From positions 62,001 to 126,000 of the forward strand of contig NZ_BANX01000016.1 in the NCBI RefSeq assembly GCF_000334455.1: a DNA stretch of 64,000 bases, given 5' to 3'. The translations under genes and the position numbers were made by a program. Of this stretch, positions 1 to 7,195 are shown piece by piece. The notes beneath the pieces were generated by a model that saw nothing but the letters and a program-made list of their open reading frames with translations, searched no databases and was not told the DNA's origin. This stretch comes from Gordonia soli NBRC 108243 (GTDB lineage Bacteria > Actinomycetota > Actinomycetes > Mycobacteriales > Mycobacteriaceae). Numbering within the stretch: position 1 is the first letter of the stretch; the number at the start of each line of letters is the position of its first letter.

Positions 1-562
1 CCTCCGTCAACGTGTTCTCCAGGACGATGGCGAGCAGCGTGCGGTTAGTGAGTACGACCCCCTTGGACAGTCCGGTGGAACCGCTGGTGAAGAGGATCGT
101 CGTCGGCTCGTCGGGTTCGCGGTCGACCCGGAAGTCGTCGAAACCTCCGTCGCGCAACTTCTCCAGCTCGGCGAACGAGACGACGGTGAAGCTGTCCCCG
201 ATGGCTGCCGTGTCGTCGGCGAGTTGTTCGAACCCGGGTGCGGCGACGACGAGGGAGATGCCGGCGTCATCGGCGATCTTGCGGAGTTCGGCCGGCTTGT
301 ACCGACTGTTCAGGGGTACCAGCACCGCGCCCGCCTTCAAGACACCCAGTGACGCAACCGGCCACTCCAGCGAGTTGGGGCCCAGCACGCCCACCCGATC
401 CCCCTCGGCGATCCCGCGTTCGTGGACGAGGTGTCGCGCACACCGACTGCTCCAGTCCCTGAGATCCCGGTAGTCGAGGGAGGACTCGGCGAACACGACC
501 GCGGTGGTGTCGCCCTTTGTCCGCGCCCACCAGTCCAGGGCTGCGCCGATCGTTGCGGTCAT
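1..562 (-). CDS. AMP-forming acyl-CoA ligase, 3' end cut by window edge
   Basis: About 187 N-terminal residues of an ANL-superfamily ligase, which activates a carboxylic acid as acyl-AMP and then acyl-CoA. The AMP-binding P-loop is visible near the window edge as LFTSGSTGLSKGV, and an upstream segment GVLGPNSLEWP is typical of the N-terminal domain. The start ATG at 562 is preceded by GAAGGA. The C-terminal domain lies outside the window, so acyl-chain preference cannot be judged. It lies 135 bp downstream of the Rieske oxygenase on the same strand and opens the catabolic island. The gap may hold its own promoter. Confidence 0.85.
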   Translation of the reverse strand, partial: MTATIGAALDWWARTKGDTTAVVFAESSLDYRDLRDWSSRCARHLVHERGIAEGDRVGVLGPNSLEWPVASLGVLKAGAVLVPLNSRYKPAELRKIADDAGISLVVAAPGFEQLADDTAAIGDSFTVVSFAELEKLRDGGFDDFRVDREPDEPTTILFTSGSTGLSKGVVLTNRTLLAIVLENTLTE

Positions 563-646
563 GATTGTTCCTTCGTCGAGTGATGTGGGCCGGGCAGATC
601 AGTGGACACAGCGAGTGGCGCCCATCTAACGCAAATAGAATAAAAT

Positions 647-667
647 GGACATGTCGCTCAGGTGTCC
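647..667. promoter_or_regulatory. Imperfect inverted repeat before the CoA ligase gene
   Basis: GGACAT and GTGTCC, separated by 9 bp, form arms that pair at 5 of 6 positions. The element lies in an AT-richer stretch between the Rieske gene and the ligase gene. It could be an operator for the ligase. No regulator can be assigned and the symmetry is short. Confidence 0.25.
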
Positions 668-697
668 GTTTCCGCTGAGTGCGTCGAACGCGCGCCG

Positions 698-1879
698 TCA
701 GACGGCGTGCGAGCGACCTTCGGCGACGAGCTTCTTGATCTCGCGACGGAAGACCTGGTTTGCGATCTCGTTGCGGCCGAGCAACATTCCGCCGGCGTCG
801 GCGCTGCCCATCCCCCGCTGCGAATCCCGCAACAGCGGGAAGTCCTCGTTGTGGAGCACGGCGAGCAGGATCTCCCAGTTCTTGTTCCACAGGCGTTCCC
901 ACCGCTCTTGTGTCATGTCGCTGTCCTCGACCTTCGGCACGATCAGACGTTGTTCCATCCGAGACTTCGTCGGATCGGTGGGATGTGGCCGGAAAGTCAA
1001 CAGCTGGAAGTGATCCGGCTGACGTAGAAGAGTGCTGTTGGGTAACAGGAAGTGGGTCTCGGTGACGTACTTGTCGAGGTTCTCGTCCCCCGGGTCCTCT
1101 TCGAGGAATCGATCGATCGACTTTCGGGGCGCGATGAATCGGCAGTGCCGGCCGAAGTCCTCGAAGGCCATGACGTTCGTGTGGATGATCTTCCCGGCGG
1201 TGTTCGGATGCGCGTACTGGATGTGGTAGCCGTCCAGAAACGCGTCCTGCATGATTTTCCAGTTGGTCGGCTCGTCGAAGCCGCCGGCTCGGAAGCACAC
1301 GGATTTGTCCATCTCGTACTCGGTGAGGATCCCGTCGATGTCGGACCCCAGCCAGGCCGCGACATCGATCTCCGCCTTCGCGTTGTCGATGACCCAGATG
1401 AAGCCGTGGCGCTCCTCTGTCGGTATCTCGATCAGTCCGTGATCGTCGCGATCCACATCACCGAACGTCGAGTCGCGGGTGATCGTCCGCAGCGATCCGT
1501 CGGGGTCATAGGACCACCGGTGATAGCCGCACGAGAAGATCCGGCAGCGCCCCTTCTCCTTCTCCTCCAGCAAGGCCCCGCGGTGGCGGCAGAGATTGAC
1601 GAACGACTTCACGCCACCGTCCTTCTGACGCACGACGATGATGTTGTTGCGCGGCATCTGGATCGTCATGAAGTCGTTCGGCTTGGCCAATTCGGAGGAA
1701 TGGGCCACGATCGACGGCACCGTCCCGAAGACGTGATCGCGCTCGTCTTTGGCGAGAACCGGGTCCGTGAACTCGCCGGGCTCGAACGGGATGATCGCCT
1801 CGAACTTGTCGGTCGTCTCATGGCGCAACAGTTCGAGCGCACGTCGGATCCGGTCCTGACGCGGGAGCGAGGTGGTCAT
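698..1879 (-). CDS. Rieske non-heme iron oxygenase, alpha subunit
   Basis: A 393-residue oxygenase component of a ring-hydroxylating or demethylating system. The Rieske 2Fe-2S ligands are visible as C97-x-H99 and C117-x2-H120 (motifs CRHRGA and CGYH). The catalytic-domain mononuclear iron histidines are in DGYHIQYAH (H219, H224). The length fits alpha subunits that work alone or as homotrimers, and no beta subunit is adjacent. No dedicated reductase is adjacent either, so electrons must come from elsewhere, perhaps from the ferredoxin at 3295-3531. ATG at 1879 has GGAGGA upstream. The native substrate is unknown. The context suggests hydroxylation of an alicyclic or aromatic intermediate. Confidence 0.88.
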   Translation of the reverse strand: MTTSLPRQDRIRRALELLRHETTDKFEAIIPFEPGEFTDPVLAKDERDHVFGTVPSIVAHSSELAKPNDFMTIQMPRNNIIVVRQKDGGVKSFVNLCRHRGALLEEKEKGRCRIFSCGYHRWSYDPDGSLRTITRDSTFGDVDRDDHGLIEIPTEERHGFIWVIDNAKAEIDVAAWLGSDIDGILTEYEMDKSVCFRAGGFDEPTNWKIMQDAFLDGYHIQYAHPNTAGKIIHTNVMAFEDFGRHCRFIAPRKSIDRFLEEDPGDENLDKYVTETHFLLPNSTLLRQPDHFQLLTFRPHPTDPTKSRMEQRLIVPKVEDSDMTQERWERLWNKNWEILLAVLHNEDFPLLRDSQRGMGSADAGGMLLGRNEIANQVFRREIKKLVAEGRSHAV

Positions 1880-1942
1880 TGAATCCTCCGATGTGGGACT
1901 GGTGTCGATCGACGGCCGGAAGCTCGCCCGACTGTCGCCTTT

Positions 1943-1971
1943 AATCTACAGGTATAAGGTTTTGCCGGCAA
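1943..1971 (-). promoter_or_regulatory. Promoter of the Rieske oxygenase gene
   Basis: On the minus strand, TTGCCG (1971-1966) and TAGATT (1948-1943) are separated by exactly 17 bp, a good sigma-70/SigA-type match. The predicted transcript starts near 1936, leaving a leader of about 57 nt before the ATG at 1879. The rest of the 189-bp gap between the P450 and Rieske genes shows nothing else clear. Confidence 0.5.
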
Positions 1972-2068
1972 CGTCCGGCGAACTCGACGCCCCCGGCGGT
2001 CGCCCGCGCGCAACCCCTCGGTGAACGCGCGGGCGCCCCGTCGAACCGGACGTCCGGGAACCCGTCGA

Positions 2069-3298
2069 TCAGGACTCGGGGGTGAACCTGATCGGCATCT
2101 TGACGCATCCGCGGACCTGACTCGCATGGAAGACTGGCGGATCGGACTCGACCAGGTCGTAGTCGGGGATCCGACGGTGGATCTCCTCGAGCGCGATGGT
2201 CAGCTCGATGCGGGCAAGGTGGGATCCGAGGCACCGGTGAGCTCCACCGCCGAACGAGAGGTGCCGGTTCGGTCGGCGGGTGACGTCCAGTTCGTCCGGA
2301 TCGTCGAATTCGCCTGCGTCCCGATTGGCAGAACAGAGCATGAGAATCAGCTGCTCACCTTCGGCGATCGTCATCCCTCCCAGTTCGACCTCACGCGTGG
2401 CCCGTCGTCCCGGCACCACCGCGGCTTCGATCCGGAGGATCTCCTCGACCGCGCTGGGAATCATGTCCGGGTCGTCGATGATCTGCCGACGCTGCTCCGG
2501 GTTGTTCACCAGATGTACGATCGCCCACGCCAGCGACCCCTGCACCGTGTGCAGTCCCGCGATCAGGAGCAGGAAGAACATCCGGTTCAGCTCCTCGTCG
2601 GTGAGCAACCGGAGCCCGTCCTCGAGTTCCACCTCGGTGTGGATCAGCTGGGACGTCACGTCGTCGCCGGGTGTCGCCCTCCGTTCGTCGACCATCTTCT
2701 GGAAATAGCCGAGCATCTGCATGCCTGCGATCGCCCGCGCCTCGAGGGACTCCTCCTCCGTCCCACCCGGTTTGCCGAAGAGCACGACGTCGGTGGCGTC
2801 GGTGAACAGCGGAGCGTCCTCGATCGGCCAGTCCATCAGGGCCAGGAAGATCCGGGCCGGCAGCTCATGGGCGAACGCCGAGATGTACTCCGCCTCACCC
2901 TTTCCGGTGAAGCCGTCGAGCAGATCGTTGACCACCGATCGGATGCTCTCCGTGAGCTTCTTCATCCGTGCCGGCCCGAACAGTGGTTGCAGAGCCTTCC
3001 GATAGCCCGTGTGTTCCGGTGGATCGAGTTCGATCGGGATGAACTTGCCGAACGCCTCGTTGGTCACAAGGTTGTTGGGGTAGCTGGAGAACGTCTCGGG
3101 ATCCCGCAGGACCTCGTGGATCTCCTGGTAGCGGGTCACGATCCAATGTCCGCCGTAGGCGGTCGAATAGACCACTGGCCCCTTGGCTGCCAGGTCGGCG
3201 GCCCGCTCCTGAAAGGTGTCGATGGGTGCCGCGATCTCCTGGTCGTACACGTCGAAGTCGACCGTGACGTCCTCGCGCGAACGTTCAGCTGTTGTCAT
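2069..3298 (-). CDS. Cytochrome P450 monooxygenase with unusual I-helix
   Basis: A 409-residue soluble bacterial P450. The heme-thiolate loop FGGGAHRCLG carries the axial Cys near residue 356, and the ExxR pair of the K helix is E286/R289. The I helix reads AGLHTV (residues 247-252), where most P450s have Asp or Glu before the conserved Thr. Here it is His250, which may alter proton delivery. The chosen ATG at 3298 overlaps the ferredoxin stop as ATGA, so translation is coupled. A longer in-frame start 19 codons upstream would lie inside the ferredoxin gene. Its redox partner is almost certainly that ferredoxin. The likely product is an alcohol, which the neighbouring SDR could oxidise. Confidence 0.93.
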   Translation of the reverse strand: MTTAERSREDVTVDFDVYDQEIAAPIDTFQERAADLAAKGPVVYSTAYGGHWIVTRYQEIHEVLRDPETFSSYPNNLVTNEAFGKFIPIELDPPEHTGYRKALQPLFGPARMKKLTESIRSVVNDLLDGFTGKGEAEYISAFAHELPARIFLALMDWPIEDAPLFTDATDVVLFGKPGGTEEESLEARAIAGMQMLGYFQKMVDERRATPGDDVTSQLIHTEVELEDGLRLLTDEELNRMFFLLLIAGLHTVQGSLAWAIVHLVNNPEQRRQIIDDPDMIPSAVEEILRIEAAVVPGRRATREVELGGMTIAEGEQLILMLCSANRDAGEFDDPDELDVTRRPNRHLSFGGGAHRCLGSHLARIELTIALEEIHRRIPDYDLVESDPPVFHASQVRGCVKMPIRFTPES

Positions 3299-3531
3299 GT
3301 CTGGTCCTTGTGGGCTGTGGGGATGGTCTGGACAGCGAGGGCACGTTCCGGGCACATGGAGACGGCCTCGTTCGCCGGACCGAGCTCATCGGAGCTGAGC
3401 GAGTGGTCCGGCACGATCGGGTCGCCCTGATCGTCGCAGTCGATCAGATCGGGGGCGGCGCCGTAGCACAGTCCGTGCCCCGCACAGGCGACCCGATCAA
3501 CCGTCAGAACGGTTTCCGGCATCGAGGACAT
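3295..3531 (-). CDS. P450-partner ferredoxin, 3Fe-4S type
   Basis: A 78-residue ferredoxin with the actinobacterial P450-associated pattern CAGHGLC followed by a late MCP. This gives three cluster cysteines with a non-Cys residue in the place of the fourth, which points to a 3Fe-4S cluster. It lies 3 bp after the SDR stop and overlaps the P450 start by 4 bp, so SDR-ferredoxin-P450 form one operon. Its job is to pass electrons from a reductase, not encoded here, to the P450. ATG at 3531 is used; a second ATG three codons later is possible. Confidence 0.9.
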   Translation of the reverse strand: MSSMPETVLTVDRVACAGHGLCYGAAPDLIDCDDQGDPIVPDHSLSSDELGPANEAVSMCPERALAVQTIPTAHKDQT

Positions 3532-3534
3532 CGG

Positions 3535-4404
3535 TCAGGCGTTCGGGTTCTTCTGATCGAGGTCTTCCTCGAACCACATCCCGACCCGCGACAGCGTTCC
3601 GCCATCGGTCGAACCGATGGTCGCCCCGGTGATGTAACCCGAGTCGTCCGATGCCAGGAACAGGGCGACCTTGGCGTTGTCACCGAGTGATGGCGGCCGA
3701 TTGAGCTTCAGCGGGATCGGCGAGACGAAGGGGTCCCACGGTCCCGAGACCTCTTCGTAGGACTGGCCCACCACCGGCGATCCGGCCGGCATGAGGAAGT
3801 TCGGCGACATACCGTGGGTGGGCGCGAGTGCGTTGACCCGGATTCCGTACGGCCCCAGGTCGAGACTCAGGCCGCGCACGAATCCGTTGACTCCCGCCTT
3901 GGTCGCGCTGTAGAGCGCGATGTCGTGGTAGGCGACGAGCGATGCGGCGGACGAGGTGGCGAGGATGGCGCCGCCGCCGTTGGCCTTCAACGCGGGCACC
4001 GCGGCCTGCGCGGTGTAGATCACGCCGCTGAGGTTCACGCCGAGAACGTTCTGCCAATCGTTCTCGGTGAGGTCCTCGAACAACACCGCCTCACCGCCGG
4101 CGACGGTGGGAACTCCTCCGCGAGAGACGATTCCCGCATTGGCCCACGCGATGTCCAGCTTTCCGAAATGCTCGACCGCCTGGTCGACGGCGGCGACGAT
4201 CTGCGACTTCTGGGCCACGTCGGCGGTGAGCGCGATCGCTTCGCCACCCTGCTGCTCGACCAACTTGGCGGTCTGCTCCGCGCGATCGCCATCGATGTCG
4301 ACCACGGCGATCTTCGCGCCCTCCGACGAGAACAACTGGGATGACTGCCGCCCCAATCCTGAACCTGCACCTGTGATCAGGGCGACCTTGCCTTCGAGCT
4401 TCAT
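3535..4404 (-). CDS. Short-chain dehydrogenase/reductase (SDR)
   Basis: A 289-residue classical SDR. The N-terminal nucleotide motif is TGAGSGLG (residues 11-18), the fold motif is NAG near residue 89, and the catalytic Tyr165 and Lys169 sit in YSATK. The Asp at the end of strand 2 (VVDIDG) suggests NAD(H) preference. It is the first gene of the SDR-ferredoxin-P450 operon, with AAGGAG ahead of the ATG. It probably oxidises the alcohol made by the P450 to a ketone, which would be a substrate for the Baeyer-Villiger enzyme at 21454. That link is inferred from context. Confidence 0.9.
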   Translation of the reverse strand: MKLEGKVALITGAGSGLGRQSSQLFSSEGAKIAVVDIDGDRAEQTAKLVEQQGGEAIALTADVAQKSQIVAAVDQAVEHFGKLDIAWANAGIVSRGGVPTVAGGEAVLFEDLTENDWQNVLGVNLSGVIYTAQAAVPALKANGGGAILATSSAASLVAYHDIALYSATKAGVNGFVRGLSLDLGPYGIRVNALAPTHGMSPNFLMPAGSPVVGQSYEEVSGPWDPFVSPIPLKLNRPPSLGDNAKVALFLASDDSGYITGATIGSTDGGTLSRVGMWFEEDLDQKNPNA

Positions 4405-4500
4405 GCGATGGGACTCCTTGCTCTGGAGAGTGCACGGGTCTCGACGATCCGGACCGCCGCCGAACTAACACCCGTGCGTCGACTGCAGGTGACCCGCGTC

Positions 4501-4517
4501 CACTTGACCCGCAAGTG
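4501..4517. promoter_or_regulatory. Inverted repeat CACTTG-N5-CAAGTG, possible TetR operator
   Basis: Perfect 6-bp arms lie just downstream of the predicted SDR-operon start site. A third CAAGTG copy at 4567-4572 overlaps the -35 of the same promoter. The divergent TetR gene at 4767 is the obvious candidate ligand. The 362-bp gap 4405-4766 holds this repeat and two promoter-like elements, and I see no credible gene in it. Confidence 0.4.
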
Positions 4518-4540
4518 TGACGCCGACCACCTCGCAGGCA

Positions 4541-4569
4541 ACGGTAAGACCTTTTACATGAGACGTCAA
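4541..4569 (-). promoter_or_regulatory. Promoter of the SDR-ferredoxin-P450 operon
   Basis: On the minus strand, TTGACG (4569-4564) and TACCGT (4546-4541) are 17 bp apart. The start site would be near 4534, giving a leader of about 130 nt that contains the CACTTG/CAAGTG repeat. A long leader plus a repeat at +17 to +33 fits a roadblock-type repressor site. Confidence 0.45.
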
Positions 4570-4708
4570 GTGATCTTTGTCAGCACCTCGGTGAACGCGC
4601 TGGCGGCTGCGGGACAGCAGATCTCGGCTCGACCGAGTGCGCCGGGGCAGGTGTGCTCCGATGTCGGCACAACTCGGCGTGCCGCGACAGGCCCGATAGC
4701 GATCGCCA

Positions 4709-4737
4709 TGGACCAACGACCGCCGGAAAACTACGCT
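4709..4737 (+). promoter_or_regulatory. Possible promoter of the TetR gene at 4767
   Basis: TGGACC (4709-4714) and TACGCT (4732-4737) are separated by 17 bp, with the start site about 22 nt before the ATG. The -35 match is moderate. Confidence 0.3.
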
Positions 4738-4766
4738 GACTAGGTACAGCGACGAGAGGTGTGATG

Positions 4767-5423
4767 ATGGCCCGACCATCCAAGCCGTTGATCAGCCGCG
4801 CGGCGGCGGTCGCGGCATCGATCGACATCATCGATTCCGAGGGCCTGGATGCGTTCAGCCTGCCCAGGCTGGCAAAGCATCTGGGGGTACGCGCACCGTC
4901 GCTGTACCATCATTTCTCCGACAAGAACGAGATCCTCACAGAGGTGGCACGTTTCATCGCCGGCACGTCGGTCGCCCGACCGCGGCGCCGGCCCGGCCCG
5001 GACTGGCCGGAGTACTTCGTGTCCCTGGCGCTCAACTTCCGCCAGTCGATACTGCGCCATCGCAACGCGGCACCTGTGCTCTTGCAACATCTCCCGCGTG
5101 AGCTCTTCGTGGACACCTACGAGGACACCGCGCGTTTCCTGCTCGACTCAGGGGTCCCGGCCGAACTCCATGTCCGCATCCTCGACGGGATGGAGACACT
5201 GGCCATCGGGACCGTGCTGATGGAGGCCGTGCGTCCGCCGAGCACGAAGTCGACGATCTTCCCGAATGTGGACCGCGTGTCACAACCGCTGCTCGCGGAG
5301 GCGCTCACGAGCAATCCGCTCACCCAGAAACAACTCTTCGAGGAGATGGTCCGGAGCTTCCTCCACGGGATCATCCGTGATCACGACCTCGAAGATCAGA
5401 GCACGGCGACCGCCACGGCCTGA
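4767..5423 (+). CDS. TetR-family regulator
   Basis: A 218-residue one-component repressor. The N-terminal helix-turn-helix spans about residues 10-55 (FSLPRLAKHLGVRAPSLYHHF). The C-terminal ligand domain resembles the TetR_C group of Tet-like proteins. In-frame GTG (4761), ATG (4764) and ATG (4767) are available; GAGAGG at 4754-4759 has the best spacing to 4767. It is divergent from the SDR-ferredoxin-P450 operon, so it most likely controls that operon and itself. Its inducer would then be the P450 substrate or product. Confidence 0.85.
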   Translation: MARPSKPLISRAAAVAASIDIIDSEGLDAFSLPRLAKHLGVRAPSLYHHFSDKNEILTEVARFIAGTSVARPRRRPGPDWPEYFVSLALNFRQSILRHRNAAPVLLQHLPRELFVDTYEDTARFLLDSGVPAELHVRILDGMETLAIGTVLMEAVRPPSTKSTIFPNVDRVSQPLLAEALTSNPLTQKQLFEEMVRSFLHGIIRDHDLEDQSTATATA

Positions 5424-5439
5424 GGGAGGTTCGCGAGAT

Positions 5440-5478
5440 CCGGCGGTGGCGCGAGGGGATCTCCCGCGCCACCGCCGG
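5440..5478. terminator. Bidirectional terminator hairpin
   Basis: A perfect 14-bp stem (CCGGCGGTGGCGCG and its complement) with an 11-nt loop lies between the convergent TetR and aldehyde dehydrogenase genes. It lacks a clear U-tract, as is common in actinobacteria. Confidence 0.7.
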
Positions 5479-5494
5479 TCACGTCGCGTGGACT

Positions 5495-6991
5495 CTACTG
5501 CGCGGGTTGCGGGGCCGGGAAGTGCACGGTCTTGGTCTCGAAGAACTCCTCGAGACCTTCGGGACCGCCTTCGCGGCCGATACCCGACTGCTTGTACCCA
5601 CCGAACGGGAGGGTGAAGTCCACGGTCGACGTGTTGACGTTCACCGTGCCCGTCCGGATTCGCTGCGCGATCTCGAACCCGTGCTCGGCGTCTGCGGTGA
5701 AGACCGCGCCCGAGAGTCCGTACATCGAGTCGTTCGCGATCGCCACCGCGTCGTCCTCGTCGTCATAGGTGATGATCGAGATGACCGGACCGAAGACCTC
5801 TTCCTGCGCGATGGTCATGTCGTTGCGGACGTTGTCGACGATGGTCGGTTGGACGAAGAAGCCCTGCTCGCCTGCTCGCTCACCGCCGTGAACGATCTCT
5901 GCGCCCTCGGCCCGAGCCGCTTCGATGTAACCCAGCACCCGATCCCGCTGGCGCGCAGAAGTCAGAGGTCCGAGGAAGTTGGTTTGTTCCCACGGATTAC
6001 CCATCGGGATCATGTCCAGGGCAGCCTTGTACGCCGCGACGACCTCGTCATGTCGGTTGCGCGACACCAGGACCCGGGTGAGTGCGATGCAGGCCTGACC
6101 GGACTGCATGCAGCCGCCCATCGGCAACGCTTGCATCACCGTCGACAGGTCGGCGTCGTCGAGGATGATGGCCGCGGACTTGCCGCCGAGTTCCAGGGAC
6201 ACCTTGGCGACCCGTTCGCTCGCGAGGTTCATGATCCGCCGACCGGTGACCGTACTGCCGGTGAAGGTGATGTGGTCGACCTCCGGATCGGTCACCAGCG
6301 ACTCGGAGACCTCGCGATCCGCCACCAGGACACTGACCACCCCCTCCGGAATCCGTCCTTCCGCGACGAGTTCTGCGACGACATCGGCGAACACCGACGG
6401 AGACAACGGAGCCTCCGGCGACGTCTTGAGAACCACCGAACAGCCTGCGGCGAGGGCCGGGATGACCTTGAAGGCGATCGTTCCGATCGGCCCGTTCCAC
6501 GGGATGATCACGCCGACGACCCCACTGGGCTCCTTCAGGACTCGCGACACCCCACCGTCTGCACGCGACCGCTCGTCCACGAGCCTCGCCGCACGCGCCT
6601 CGGCTGCGACGGCGCGGAACAGTCCAACCGTCATCTGCTGCGTCATCGCGCTGACCGGCAAGGGGACCCCGACCTCGACGACACCGATCGTGGTCAGTTC
6701 CTCCGCGCGCGCCTCGAGACGATCGGCGATCGCGTCGATGACATCCGCCCTATCCGCGATCGGCGTACGGGCCCAGGTCCCTTCGTCGAACGAGGTCCGT
6801 GCCGCATGAACGGCCCTGGCCATGTCCTCGACGCTCGCCGCACGCACGTGCGCCACGGCCTCCTCGGACCATGAGTCCACGACCTCGATGCGGTCGTCAC
6901 CGGTGGAGTCGACCCATCGACCCCCGATGAAGACCTGGTCCCGGTCGGCGATCGTGGCCGTCGGACCAGCGGCCTGTTCTGTCGTCGTCAT
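5495..6991 (-). CDS. NAD(P)-dependent aldehyde dehydrogenase
   Basis: A 498-residue ALDH of the classical superfamily that oxidises an aldehyde to a carboxylic acid. The general-base Glu is in LELGGK and the catalytic Cys in GQACIALTR. Further hallmarks are the Asn region PWNGP and the cofactor-loop motif FTGSTVTG. The start ATG at 6991 has GAGGAG nine bases upstream; an in-frame extension to 7132 would run across the promoter and is rejected. It is the same length as betaine/phenylacetaldehyde-type ALDHs. In this island it would turn a side-chain or ring-opened aldehyde into the acid used by the CoA ligases. Confidence 0.92.
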   Translation of the reverse strand: MTTTEQAAGPTATIADRDQVFIGGRWVDSTGDDRIEVVDSWSEEAVAHVRAASVEDMARAVHAARTSFDEGTWARTPIADRADVIDAIADRLEARAEELTTIGVVEVGVPLPVSAMTQQMTVGLFRAVAAEARAARLVDERSRADGGVSRVLKEPSGVVGVIIPWNGPIGTIAFKVIPALAAGCSVVLKTSPEAPLSPSVFADVVAELVAEGRIPEGVVSVLVADREVSESLVTDPEVDHITFTGSTVTGRRIMNLASERVAKVSLELGGKSAAIILDDADLSTVMQALPMGGCMQSGQACIALTRVLVSRNRHDEVVAAYKAALDMIPMGNPWEQTNFLGPLTSARQRDRVLGYIEAARAEGAEIVHGGERAGEQGFFVQPTIVDNVRNDMTIAQEEVFGPVISIITYDDEDDAVAIANDSMYGLSGAVFTADAEHGFEIAQRIRTGTVNVNTSTVDFTLPFGGYKQSGIGREGGPEGLEEFFETKTVHFPAPQPAQ

Positions 6992-7111
6992 CGCAGTGGT
7001 GCTCCTCGAACTAGTTGCGGAAGGTGGTGCCGGACAGGGCCAACCACTCACTGGCCGTCGCGCGCTGGAGCGCATCGACGCACCGACCCCTGTGAAGAGG
7101 GTCACAACAGC

Positions 7112-7140
7112 AGCGTAATAATCGAAAGGCATTAGGTCAA
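7112..7140 (-). promoter_or_regulatory. Promoter of the aldehyde dehydrogenase gene
   Basis: On the minus strand, TTGACC (7140-7135) and TACGCT (7117-7112) are separated by 17 bp, a strong match. The start is near 7105, with a leader of about 114 nt. Confidence 0.55.
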
Positions 7141-7157
7141 CAGATGACAGTATCTGT
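7140..7157. promoter_or_regulatory. Inverted repeat ACAGAT-N6-ATCTGT abutting the -35
   Basis: Perfect 6-bp arms touch the -35 box of the promoter at 7112-7140. The position suits an activator site or a repressor that masks the -35. No regulator is assigned. Confidence 0.4.
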
Positions 7158-7195
7158 CTCTCTGTCCGCAGCTGTCGAGTTCGCCGGACCGCTGG

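Noticed and set aside
4405-4766. Possible small genes in the gap between the SDR and TetR genes
   Set aside because: Open frames on both strands lack ribosome sites, conserved features and sensible composition; the stretch is better explained as a regulatory region.
6992-7132. 47-codon upstream extension of the aldehyde dehydrogenase
   Set aside because: It crosses a strong promoter (7112-7140) and ignores GAGGAG before the ATG at 6991.
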